Assembly: GCA_023375675.1 (NCBI GenBank)
Contig: JALQBC010000016.1
Span: forward strand, 1 to 64,000
Length of the DNA: 64,000 nt
Origin: Cytospora piceicola
Lineage: Eukaryota > Ascomycota > Sordariomycetes > Diaporthales > Cytosporaceae
Direction: 5' to 3'
Positions 47,600 to 58,252 of the stretch are shown here, one piece after another. How positions within the stretch are numbered: the stretch's first letter is position 1; each line of letters begins with the position of its first letter. Under the pieces are notes generated by a model. It saw only the letters and a list, made by a program, of their open reading frames with translations, had not been told where the DNA came from and searched no databases. The position numbers and the translations under genes are program-made.

Positions 47600-48729
47600 G
47601 TTGAGGCTACCCTGAGGAAACAAAAGTATGAACCAAAGCCGTGAATTTCTCTAAGGGAGAGAAGCTGTGCTGGTTATGAGGAGCAACTTGAAGTCGTCCA
47701 AGTGCAAACGTCCACAAGGGAACAGCGGCCCGACCATGCTGTATTTAAATAAACCAAACATGCATTCCTGATCGTCCCCGTCGTTGCCCAAGAGGCTCAT
47801 ATCTCCAGCACGAACGCATGCCGCAACCCTGTCCGCGTTTGCACCTAGCCCCCATTCACGCTGCCTACTTACAGCTGGGGGATGACAGGCCTCAAGGTGA
47901 CACACCCTTCTTGACAGTTTGTGACGGTCTTGATTCGCCGTGACAAGAAGTTCTGGTCACACGTGGCTTATGCAGGAAACCATACGAGCGGGTTTGGCAT
48001 CCCGAACGCCACAACGCGGGAACCCTCAGTTTGACAGCCAACAGCTTTGATTCAGTGCCTCGTGGGAGGAGGGGGAACAAGCAGAGAGGTTTCCGGCGCA
48101 AACTCCGTCGCACATCGGCCTCATAGGTCACCTTCCACTGATATTGGGTTGCATTCCAAGGGGCATGCTCCGTTCCCGAATTTCTCACCCCAGCGTGGTT
48201 GGGCTGGCAGTGAAAAAACGAATAATCGTCAGCAGCCACATGTGCAACGCGCCACTGCTGTGCTGCAAGTATGCATGAAATGGGAACTAACCGCAGCGTT
48301 CGTATATATCACCCTTCCTCATTGGCAATTTTTAGTCGTATCCCGCTTTCACAATGATGCATCATGGCCGAAGAGTGTGTTGAGTTGAGTTGAACTCAAG
48401 GTCTTCATAGTAAGATATGTAGACTAATAATTGTACAGCATACAATGGTACAAGATGCAGCAAATGTGCAAGTTCCCGATCCAATTGATTCCATCCAGCG
48501 GGCGCCGTAGCTGTCCCAGCGTCCCAAACTGGAAACCCAATGCCCATAGATCGCCAGTTTACCCCCCTCCCCCCAAAACCAAAAACTCCAGTGTGCCCAA
48601 ATTTTATCCCCGGAACGCTCTTTCAAAAAATACAACATCTTTCTGTCGTCTTTTTCAGTGTAGACATGTCGTTTCTCGGGGTATCTTATTATTCAATCAA
48701 AAAAATTCAGTATGTCCTCCTGTCATTCT
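47600..48729. other. Promoter region of the MFS transporter gene
   Basis: About 1.1 kb between the transporter start and the 3' end of the upstream gene, both on the minus strand. Includes TATTTAAAT at about 47741-47749, a possible AT-rich promoter element. No gene is recognised. Confidence 0.5.
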
Positions 48730-49389
48730 TCAAGCCTCCCACAAACACATCATAGGCCCCTCGATGCAAGAGACGTGATGTTGCCGTGGCACCTCGCTCT
48801 TGCGGAAGGTCGAGGACGAGGATGACTGCTCCGTCCGCCGCCGTTTGCACTCGGCACCGGTCTGCTCCGGCACCCACAGGGCCATCGAGGGCCCATCGAC
48901 CTCGGAGTCCCATTGTTCGTGCACCGAGAAGGTGCTGGCGCGCACCCTGTGTTGTGTCAGGGGCTTTGGGTCGCAAGCCGGCTCCGCGTGGTGGTGGTGG
49001 TGTTCGAGCTGGCGTGCGCGGTGTGCGGCCGTCTCCCTCCGGAGTGCCTCTCTGTCCAGGCAGAGAGGTAGTTCCTCCTCGCTGATGGATATGGCACCGC
49101 TGTGGCGCCTCTTGGGGGACGGTGGGAGCTCGTCCTCGCTGTACTCGTCGTCGTCGTCGCCGAGGACGGCGATGTCGTCGTCATCGGATATGACCGATGA
49201 GGTGAGGGAGGAACTCCTGGAGATTGTGGATATTTTTGTGGTGATGAAGGATGTGTCGATGGGCTTGACGAATTGTGGGCCGTGGCAAAACATGTTGTCG
49301 TCGAAGGAGCCGACGAAGAGGGATGTTGTACCGGGGAAGGATGCTCGTTTGTGGGATGTGTGGCAAGAGTATTCTCCGATTTGAGCCAT
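48730..49389 (-). CDS. Acidic/Ser-rich hypothetical protein
   Basis: A 219-residue single-exon protein; the start is the ATG at 49389 (MAQIGEYSC). Residues 55-75 are Ser/Thr-rich. Two acidic blocks follow (DDDD near 70 and 77), then SPKRRHS, a basic possible nuclear-localisation signal, a Glu/Arg-rich predicted helix, a run of five His, and a second basic KRRR near 183. Two similar Trp-containing motifs, GPSMALWVPE and GPMMCLWEA (the C-terminus), lie about 50 residues apart and look like short interaction motifs. No signal peptide, membrane segment or known domain is present. Composition suggests a nuclear, disordered regulatory protein, but function is unknown. A TTG-initiated extension with a Thr run is part of the untranslated leader. 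Confidence 0.6.
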   Translation of the reverse strand: MAQIGEYSCHTSHKRASFPGTTSLFVGSFDDNMFCHGPQFVKPIDTSFITTKISTISRSSSLTSSVISDDDDIAVLGDDDDEYSEDELPPSPKRRHSGAISISEEELPLCLDREALRRETAAHRARQLEHHHHHAEPACDPKPLTQHRVRASTFSVHEQWDSEVDGPSMALWVPEQTGAECKRRRTEQSSSSSTFRKSEVPRQHHVSCIEGPMMCLWEA

Positions 49390-52270
49390 GATGATGATGG
49401 TGATCTTTATTGTTGTTGTTGTTGTGGTGGTGGTGGTGGTGGTGTACGTTGGGATGGTCAAGATTCAATGTGACCAATTGGTGTTCTTGATGGTGATTGT
49501 AGCTTGTTGTATGAGATTGTTTGGGATTGTTTGAGCTGGTGAGATGAGTTGGAGAAGGATACGGGGAAAAAAGCAGACTGGATCAGTGATGAAATAAATA
49601 ACCAAAGCAAGATTTGCCCCAGGTCTGCCATTCCAGTCCAGATCCAACCTCATTCATTGATTGATGGGATGGGTAGATAGATTGCATACACAGCCATCTC
49701 GTCCGGCCGACATGCTTCGATGGGCTGATGGATAGAAACTAGAGACGCGTAGTGTAACAGTGTAGGTCACATTTGCGTCTCCCGTGCATCTCCCCAACTT
49801 ACTCCCCCGGATTCCTAAGGGTATTGAGCCCACAATGACTCGGGCATCAGGCGTGCAGGCATGTGGAGAAGGCCTCGTTGACGGGGAAAACGTATGATCG
49901 GGAGGCACCGGGTCGGCTGATTGCGACACCCCTTTGTTTCCCCAGAAATTCGGGAGAGGCGGGAAGATGAGTGGACCACTGGCAACACTGGCAGCACTGG
50001 CGCTCTATCAGTGCTGGTGGAGCCGGTAGTTCCCGCTTGTCTCGGATTTCGAAGGTTGGAAGGCTTCTTGTCATCAGATTTACAGCATGATTCTGAATCA
50101 GTGTTCGATTCAGTTAAGCTACGAGTTAAAGAAAGCTTCCCGATAGTATGGCAGCCTCTACCATCGACCCTCCATCCCATTAACATTCCGCAGCTGTTTG
50201 CAGTCATCTACACTAGAATACTGTGTAACTGACTGCAGCACTCCTTTTTGGGCGCGGTTTGGCTAATTGCACGGGAGAATTGCCCGTATCACCTATAAAC
50301 CCACTGCCCCCCTGACCTCTTCTCCCTGGGCAGTCAGTGCAATCGAAAACTACCATTGTCGTCGATAGCTCTTGGTCCGTCGATATGAGCTGGTTCTACT
50401 TATCTAAGCCGGTTACCAGCAGCAAAACAGACTCATAGCACATGTGTAAGGTGGGTACATCAAGTATGCAGTATGCATATGATTCCATCAAAGTGATTGG
50501 AACTCCGCGTCAGGTTTCCCCAGACTGGACGGAATTGGTTAGGCAGATCTCCCATATCGTATCATTTCATGTGTCAGTGCTGTAACAGTGACACTAGACA
50601 ATCCCGCCCGACCACTAAGCTTGGTAGACTTCCCCATGATGGGGGTCGAGACCTCTTCCGAACAGCCCACTCTTGTTGCCGTCCTGCCGTCGCTTGCTTC
50701 TTCTCCAGGTACCCCGGAGACACTGGCGGCTTTCTTAGCCTCGAGAGTGGCTACTTCCTACCTTATTTGGACTTCGAAGCAACCTTGGAAGATATTCGTG
50801 TTGCTCGTGCGTCTTCACTCGTTCGGCCTCGGGGCCCTCCAAGAGTCCAGTTCCGGAGACACGGTGCAGTCCTGCGGACGTATGAGCGGAGGAACACGTA
50901 AAGTGACACAAAAGAGACAGCACTTTGGGAAGGATAGTGCTCCAACTTCAAGAGGCAATGTAATGACCAGAACCGAAGTTATTAAGGTTGAAGTCTTTCA
51001 ATGCTCATTCACTGCTCTGAAGGTTTACCGTCCAATAAGACTGACCACCTGCACGTGAAACTCAAGTATCAGCACGTCCGTACTATCAGGGACATCAAAA
51101 TCTCTTATCCAGCTTTCCTATCCGTTCCGAGTCCAGATGCCGGCCTAGTCATTCCCAAGACAAGGTGGTATGTTCATGAGCTACCAATGACCGCCCTGAC
51201 CGGATATTTGTTGTCACTCAGATGCCCAGGTGTTTTCCGCTAATTAGTTCAACCGCAACCCATGATCAAGTCAAGGACTGGTCCCACAGCCGAATATCTA
51301 GAACAATCTTGCACAGGGATTTGCCACATGTCCCCTCGTAAACACAGAAGTCTGGGTTTCTATTTCCCTCGCACTCCGCTCTGAACTTGTCAACTCAAAC
51401 AATGACGGCAAACAATCTAGTCTCGGCAGCCCTTCTGCAAACATATGTTTCTCAAAACGTCGAAAGCCCTTAACAGAGCTACAAATATCACTCCACGGAT
51501 CCAATACCAATTTGTTCCGCTACGGCAGCATTCCCAGAACCGATATTAGTCACAGTGGACTTGACCGTAGCAACGGTATCCCAAAGTGAAGGGAGTCCCC
51601 CCTCAGCGACAGTTGTTATGTCTGCCTACTCACGGTTCAAAGCAGCTCTTGTCCAATCCGGTGACAATATTAGAACACCAGCATGGCGATAATACCTAGG
51701 TATTTGATCGTCGTATATGTCACTAAATCGTAGACGTAACGTATACCAACGGAGGTTGATATATATAGGGGTGAGTGTAACAATAGTATGAGACAGTTGT
51801 TGATACACTGCCTTAAAGCCTGAGTAGTTGTAAAAGAAATGAAAAGTACTTTTTATACTTACTTGTGGATTCGGATATATACATGTATGCTAACCAGTGT
51901 TAGGGTTATATTTCTTTATAACGTCCCCCCTTGTATAGTTATCCCCTGCAGCCGATATATAGTGCTTCAGGAAAGCAATCCTGATTGGAAGAAACACCGA
52001 AACATCTACCGGTGACATAAGATCGAGTGTATAATATTAAAAATCCCCGCATCTCAGACTCGTATGAGTCAGAGTAATTGTATTATAAGAAAGATGGCCT
52101 GATGGATACAAGTGGTGACTGATTCGGACAGCCAAAATAAGTAATGGTAGGACCAGCTCAGAGAAGAATTATCGGTAGAGAGAAGGAACCGCCAATTCAG
52201 TCCACTACAATGATAAACCTCTTGATATACTACCCTAGGGTATACACATGTTGAGAAGACTGTGGCTTGT
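49390..52270. other. Intergenic, no gene recognised
   Basis: Trinucleotide-rich leader of the upstream gene near 49400-49445 (CAA/CAC repeats on the minus strand). The frames near 49.9-50.2 and 50.5-51.0 kb have no recognisable motif. TACCTAGGTA lies at 51692-51701 and TACCCTAGGGTA at 52231-52242. Confidence 0.45.
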
Positions 52271-52486
52271 GTCAACCATCACAACTACTAGGCACCCATA
52301 AACCCTTACCAGTGCGGCTCCAGGTCCTTGGCCGGGCAACTGAAATACATTGACAGCAGTACCTATATAACCGTGGATCAGAATATGCGCAGAGAATAAT
52401 CCAAACCGGAGACCCAGCCGAGGGCGTGGGTGTGGTGGCTATCATCCCGGGAAGATCTTCCAATGCATTCCCTTCCTGGGCTCCGC

Positions 52487-52930
52487 CTACCCTAGGGTAT
52501 CCAGGTTCGGTTGATCCGCGGTGGCATACCTTGCCGAGTAGATAACCCAAAATGTGCTGCTATTGCAATTGGGATCCAGACCAACGCATGAGTACAAGGC
52601 CGCATTCATAAGCCCCTGGGTCGGATCGGGTAGACTGAGTTCGTAGGTTGTGGGAGCAGGGTCGCCAACCTTATATGAGCTGTGTTCTAGTTCTGGGTGT
52701 GGCCAGCTGCTCCATCTCATCCATATTCTCGTCACCCATATCGACGACAGGGCCTTTTTTTTCTTTGATAGTTCATAGTACAAGGAGAGGTTGAAGTTGG
52801 TTGATGGTAGTAAAACCAAATCCAAGTTTGAGCATCCGGGGACGATAACCCGACGGAGAATGCTAAAGCCGAAGAGACTGGCGATCTTACTCAGGTAGGT
52901 ATCGGTGTGCCCTACCTCATCAAACCACAA
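52487..52930 (-). pseudogene. Unassigned open frame, possible gene remnant
   Basis: A 147-codon minus-strand frame. Its second half reads protein-like (VGDPAPTTYELSLPDPTQGL, then a Cys-containing stretch) and runs into AAG|GTATGC, a fair intron donor near 52528. No acceptable downstream exon or family was found. TACCCTAGGGTA lies inside the frame at 52488-52499. Could be an exon of an unknown gene or chance. Confidence 0.2.
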
Positions 52931-53444
52931 TATCGACTCGCCTGTGCTCAGGTGACCTTGTAATTACAATTCGATCTTCCCTCGAACGTTGATTACAAGT
53001 TCACCGACTTGGCCTTGTTTCCCCAAGCTACGGCTCCGTCCGGAGGCACTCAGAGGAGACCGGTGAGTTGATCTGTATGATGATATGCCCGTTCGTAGAT
53101 TTATGAACCATTGGGAGGGATACCAAATAGCATCTGAAGGGCGTATGAAAGCTTTGATCAGTGATTTGTACAATAAATCCATCAATCAGACTTTTCCTCA
53201 TGTTTCTTGGTCACTGTCTGTCCAAAAAAAACTGATAGTAGGTTTACTATCCAGTCGACTTTCTCGATATAGCCAAATTGTTCCACTGGGGTCCAACTTC
53301 TTCCACTACACACCTTTGAAGGTTCTCTATCTTCTCGGAGAGGGTGGCAGTCTCGGTGCTGAAGGACCGTGTGGCTGGGCGTGTCGAAACGAGCAGTCGT
53401 CCTCTAATCTGTGGGGGTGACGTGAGCCAAACAGGTGACAGCTG

Positions 53445-53751
53445 TTGGACGTTGTAAGCGACATGTCAAATCTGCGAGCCGCAACCCCCTTTTGGATTGG
53501 AGAGGAGAAAAAGTGGTGGATACCCCAGAACGCCAAGACGGTAGTAAGATATTGGAGGAGTTGTGCATTCGCGACCCTTTCACCCTCCTACCCCTTCTTC
53601 TCCTTCAGGAAGCGCTTTCTATGTACGTGACAGAAATAACTCGCTTCTGTCCACGGCTCACTCCACATTTGATCGCCAAAGTGATTTCTTCAGTCGCAGC
53701 GGAGAGATCAGCAGTGTTTTATCGCCCGAATTCCGACCCCCAAATCTGGTG
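53445..53751 (+). CDS. Possible two-exon fragment of an unknown gene
   Basis: A frame with NLRAATPFWIGEEKKWWIPQ runs into GTAAGA at about 53543. A pyrimidine-rich acceptor (CTTCTTCTCCTTCAG) ends at 53610, 68 nt later, a normal intron size here. The following segment ends at another good donor, GTGAGTAAGG, at 53752. Two frames are open in the second segment, so the model is ambiguous, and no start, end or family could be found. RNA evidence would be needed to accept it. Confidence 0.2.
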
Positions 53752-53759
53752 AGTAAGGT

Positions 53760-54440
53760 GGGTCGTGGTGGTTTTCTCCGTGACTTGGGCCTCAGACACT
53801 GACTGTTGAAATCAGATATCCGATATGAGTGTCTGTGTGGTTATAGATTCCTATTTTGAGTTTTCACCACTCATTTTCTGGTAAATGAGGGGAGCTCGAG
53901 AGACATTCACCGCCTGGGCAACAACCTACACGCCCAGGCCGACTCCGGGAGCAAGTTATCCCGTTAATCCGTGATGTCGTCTACACATTGCTGGGCGGGA
54001 TGATAATCATAGTCGGAGGTTGAGGAACAATTCCTCCAGGCCAAGCTTCACGACTGCAGGTACCCTTCAGGATGCGATGTGACAGTGATGTGAACTCGTG
54101 CAGATGTGTGTGAAGGAACTGTTTCGTTTCGTTTCGTGGCGACGTTTGCCGAGTTCTTGGCAGACAGGGGTTGTATCATTCGAAACATGTTGGAGTTTTT
54201 GTTTGTCGCCGCCAAGACCTAGACGAGCTTACCAGCGACGGCAGATCTTCCCACGTCGACGACGACATTGCTGATATTGCTAGTAACCATGGTTGTATCC
54301 ATGCATGAACCCGGTTCTTGGGGTCCAGAACTCGAAAACGAAGAAAGTCTCATCAATGATTCGGGGCCCATTTGTACTTCTCCTCAACTGGGAGATAGGC
54401 ACGCCCCCTGAGATGCTGGGCTGACGAGGCATCATCAGGC
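53760..54440. other. Intergenic upstream of the pectate lyase gene
   Basis: No coding signal. Contains a short GTTTC tandem (GTTTCGTTTCGTTTCGT, about 54121-54137). Confidence 0.5.
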
Positions 54441-54450
54441 TTGTCATTGA

Positions 54451-54460
54451 TATAAATATA
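54451..54460 (+). promoter_or_regulatory. TATA box of the pectate lyase gene
   Basis: TATAAATATA lies 163 bases before the pectate lyase ATG, with a pyrimidine-rich stretch (TCTCCAGACTTTCCTCTC) between about 54501 and 54518 that suits a fungal transcription start region. Confidence 0.6.
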
Positions 54461-54623
54461 TGAGAAGTTCTCACTTGCATGGTTTTCCCATCTATTTAGT
54501 TCTCCAGACTTTCCTCTCAAGCCCAGAAGTCCCTACAAATTCATTCTTTTTTAACCGCAATTTATTTGCATTATTTTCCAACTGTAGGCTCCGGCAGCCC
54601 AACTCTTTTCACACTCTCTCAAA

Positions 54624-55785
54624 ATGAAGTTCTCCCTCGTTGCATCCGCCTTGATGGCCGCTGCCGTCTCGGCTGCCCCTGCTTTCCCCGTCGTCAGAGA
54701 CGAGTCGGGCCTGGTCCTCAGATCCCACCACACCTCAACCACATCGTCCAAGACTTCCTCGGCCACAGGATCGGCCGTTACCTCTTCCTCTTCCGGCAAC
54801 TCATCCGCGTCTGGTTCCACCAGCGGCGCTGCGACGGACACCTGCAACATCGGCTACTGCACGCTGAACGGCGGCACTACCGGTGGCGCAGCTGGCAGCC
54901 AGACCACCGTCAAAACCCTCGACGACCTGAGGACCGCCGCCTCTGCTGATGGAGCCGCCATTATCATTGTCGACGGTACTATCACCGGTGACGAGCAGAT
55001 CGACATCAGCTCCGACAAGACCGTTATTGGTGCCGCGGGCTCGTCCCTGACCGGCGTCGGTCTCCGCGTCAAGAAGGCGTCCAACGTCATCATCCGGAAC
55101 ATGAAGATCGCCAAGGTCCTGGCCGATGCCGGTGATGCCATCTCCATCCAGGCCTCAACTAACGTCTGGGTCGACCACTGCGACCTGTCCTCGGACATGG
55201 ACCACGACAAGGACTACTACGATGGTCTCTGCGACGTCACGCACGCCAGCAACTACGTGACCATCTCCAACACGTACTTCCACGACCACTGGAAGGCCTC
55301 GCTGGTCGGCCACTCCGACTCCAACGGCGACGAGGACACCGGAAACCTGATTGTCACCTACGCCAACAACTACTGGTCTAACATCAACTCTCGTGGTCCT
55401 TCTTTCCGCTTCGGTACCGGCCACATCTTCAAGTGAGTATCATCCACAGATATCAGTCCTCGCAGACAAGAGATCCGAGTACTAACATGTGCCTTCTCTT
55501 TCTTCTAGCTCCTACGCCGAGAACATGTCCACTGGCATCAACGCCCGCATGGGCGCCCAGCTGCTAGTCGAGTCCGTCATCTTCTCTGGCGTCGAGAAGG
55601 CCATCGAGTCTGCCGACTCTGACGAGGCTGGATACGTCACTGCCGATGACACAAACCTGGCCGGTGGCACCAACACCGTCAAGGCTGGCACCCTCATCTC
55701 TGTCCCCTACGATTACAGCCTGCTCGGCTCCGCCAACGTCAAGGCTTCTGTCACCTCCACTGCTGGTCAGACTTTGAGCATCTAA
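54624..55785 (+). CDS. Secreted pectate lyase, PL1 family
   Basis: Two exons, 54624-55432 and 55509-55785, with a 76-nt GT-AG intron, giving 361 residues. The signal peptide is residues 1-18 (MKFSLVASALMAAAVSA), with predicted cleavage before APA. A Ser/Thr-rich linker spans about 35-70, then the PL1 parallel beta-helix. Landmarks are the WVDHCDLS strand near 182-189, a Ca-binding-type DYYDGLCDVTHAS near 197-209, HDHWKASLVGHSD near 220-232 and the catalytic-arginine motif SRGPSFRFG with Arg257 and Arg262. The enzyme cuts de-esterified pectin by beta-elimination, needs calcium and acts outside the cell on plant cell walls. All key residues that can be checked are present, so it should be active. 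It is convergent with the metallopeptidase-like gene. Confidence 0.95.
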
Positions 55786-56206
55786 AATGCTTACAAGGTC
55801 TTCGGAGGAGACCTGGGCCGTTTCGGAAGGCTTACCTGTAGTTAAGGTTACAATTGGATGTAGATAGGCGAGTCTTGGGAGGTCTCAACAAGGGAGTGTA
55901 ACTTCAAGCCTTGTATATATTATGAGGACGTGATAGCAAAGAACTATTGAGCGTATATTTCGGTCAATGTATAAAGTAATTTCGAGCATACTACATCATT
56001 CGTTGCGTTCTTTCAAGCACTATGTGAACATCCGAGGACTGAAGCCATGGATGATACGAACCTGGTGATTCATGATTGATATAATTGATATCCAAGTAAA
56101 ATGGAAGTAAATTTCAAAAATCCTTGACCAATAACACTTACCGCGGCTGATCTACCAACGTCTTACAATTACCCTAGGGTACTTACAAGTCCTCTTCTGT
56201 TTCTCC
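55786..56206. other. Convergent intergenic region
   Basis: Holds the 3' ends of the pectate lyase gene (plus) and the metallopeptidase-like gene (minus). TACCCTAGGGTA lies at 56170-56181. Confidence 0.6.
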
Positions 56207-57334
56207 TCAAGCTCCATCTGAACGCCGTGTGCCCGTGATATCGGGATAAGCCACGATAACTCCTGCCAGAGCCCGATTGACATTCAACGGCGGGGGATAC
56301 GGAAGACGTAATGTCCACCTCTCCGTCCACGGCGCCCGCTCGTCATCATCGAGATCTTCGTCATCAAAGTCGTTCCGGATATCCTCCCGGCTCCCCGGGA
56401 TCAGATCCCAGTTCCGGTCCAGCGAGAACCCCCCACCCGCCATCTCCCGCGGCACCGTGTCCGCCAGGGCAGCCCAGAGGCCAAGCAGCGCGAGCGACTC
56501 GGCGTTGCGGTGGGCCTCGCCCTTCTTGCACCTCATGGCGGCCCGGGACCAGCCGGAGGTCGCCGAGGACTCGTCGGCGTCGCGCAGGGCGTCGTCGAGG
56601 AGGTGCGGCGGCGCGTGCAGGGCCTCGTGCAGGACCAGCCTCGTCATGGAGCTCGCGATGAGGCTCTCCAGGCCCACCCTCGCGAAGTCGCCCTGCCCCC
56701 CGAGCCACCGGTCCCAGTCGGTGAACCCCCGCCAGGCGTTGCTGCTGATGTCGATGACGTACCTGTTCGGGTTCTCCTGCATGGCGAGCTGCCCCATCTG
56801 CGTGTTGATGTGAGGGAGGTCAGCCTCGGTCCCGGGGATACCGCTGGACCCGACAGCCTGTCCCATGTCTAGGTCGTCCCAGTTCTCGCTGTCGGGATAA
56901 TACACGTGGTTGACAGGGTCATAGTACATTCCATTAGGGGCGCGTCGGAAGCGCGCGCGGGCGTCGGAATAGAACCGCACGTTGGCGCGCTGCCTGTTCG
57001 TGGTCTGAGTCCAGTTGTTGGCAAAGTCGGATAGCACCGACACGACGTGGCTTGCCGTGGGCCTCCACTCGCGCTCCGGCTGCACCCTGTATCGCATCTG
57101 CCACCTGCGGGAGTTGGGAAGCGGCGTCCTGTTCTCTAGGGGTGTTTTGAAGATGATGTTGAAGACGCGGGCGAAGTCGGCATCGTTCCTGTCCCTAAGC
57201 CGCTCCTCGGCGCGTCTGGCCCAGTGCTGCATTGCTCGGACGAAGTCGTTGAAGGGCTTCGCGCCTTGGGTGGCTGCCCTGGCATCGCTATTGGCGGTCG
57301 AGTCGATGAAGTAGTACTTGATGTTGTTTGACAT
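56207..57334 (-). CDS. HExxH metallopeptidase-like protein, intracellular
   Basis: A 375-residue single-exon protein starting at the ATG at 57334. It contains HEALH at 236-240, a match to the zinc-binding HExxH motif of metallopeptidases, preceded by a helix (SSMTRLVL) as expected. About 36 residues later comes HRNAESLALLGLW (275-287), resembling the N-A-D-S-Y-A segment found after HExxH in fungal M35-like and lysine-specific peptidase-like proteins. No signal peptide or membrane segment is visible, so it probably stays in the cell, unlike typical deuterolysins. The C-terminal region is acidic (DFDDEDLDDDE near 318-328), followed by a Pro-rich stretch. Substrate unknown; the family assignment rests on the motif pair only. 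Confidence 0.75.
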   Translation of the reverse strand: MSNNIKYYFIDSTANSDARAATQGAKPFNDFVRAMQHWARRAEERLRDRNDADFARVFNIIFKTPLENRTPLPNSRRWQMRYRVQPEREWRPTASHVVSVLSDFANNWTQTTNRQRANVRFYSDARARFRRAPNGMYYDPVNHVYYPDSENWDDLDMGQAVGSSGIPGTEADLPHINTQMGQLAMQENPNRYVIDISSNAWRGFTDWDRWLGGQGDFARVGLESLIASSMTRLVLHEALHAPPHLLDDALRDADESSATSGWSRAAMRCKKGEAHRNAESLALLGLWAALADTVPREMAGGGFSLDRNWDLIPGSREDIRNDFDDEDLDDDERAPWTERWTLRLPYPPPLNVNRALAGVIVAYPDITGTRRSDGA

Positions 57335-58252
57335 GCTGACCGTTTGGTTTTGTGCTGGGGCTGGTTCAACTCTTGTTTTGATTCGGTTTAAAATTGCTTG
57401 ATTTTTTTTGGATACAGAGACTGCGGTACTTCGAGGAAAACGACCGTAGGAAATACCTTAGAAGTTCGGTAAATGTTTCATTGTCATATAAAACTGTACA
57501 TATATATATATACTCCAGGGCTCCCAAGGTCACCTGGCCAGCCACAGCCCCCAGGACGGGATCCTCGGGACGTGACGGACTACGAACGGCCGCTCTTTCT
57601 TTGTACATATCGGTATTAACGATACTAACCTTTTCGATTGAATGCTTTCTACCATTTGCTTTATTATCAAGTACAGTATTATCATTCAGCGACAATACCT
57701 AGCAATCCCTGCATTGAGTCTAATCGGAAGTACGAGGCGGAACACTAAGCTCATTGGCTTTCCACTCCTGATTGATCGACACAGATACGTCTACCGTGCT
57801 AGAAGCTCCGGATAAGGGGTGGTATTGTAATTCTTATACCTGTTGAGAAACCCAAAAGTAGTGGTAAGCAGCTTTAATAGTATTGACCCAGTTGCCTTTA
57901 CCTACATGTATCATCATGTAGACGGCATGACATCCCATGAAATAACAGTATGTTTAGATGAATGTGGCCAGAGGATCATGAACATTCGTTTTTGAGGTGA
58001 AGGTATTGTCAGTCCATACCGATGACTACCTAAATTCAGTACCAAACATCATGAGAAGATAGAGCCGAATAGCATCACCATCTTGTCCTTGCTTCACGGC
58101 CTCAAGGCTGCTTCAGTAACACTGACACACCCACTCCCCCCCTGCCCCACCACCAATAAAAACGCACCAGGAGGGTAGAAGAAGATATGGGCTTCCCATA
58201 CTAGCCAACCCGAAGACGTACTACTCCCTGCTCAGACCGAACAGCATCACTC
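57335..58252. other. Intergenic, no gene recognised
   Basis: Lies between the start of the metallopeptidase-like gene and the end of the secreted Cys-rich gene, both on the minus strand, and should hold the former's promoter. An alternating TATATATATATA tract lies near 57501-57512. No gene is seen. Confidence 0.5.

Noticed and set aside
47600..47623. TTG-initiated extension of the MFS protein
   Set aside because: No ATG; the sequence looks like a leader with a possible intron acceptor, and ATG 47599 has good context.
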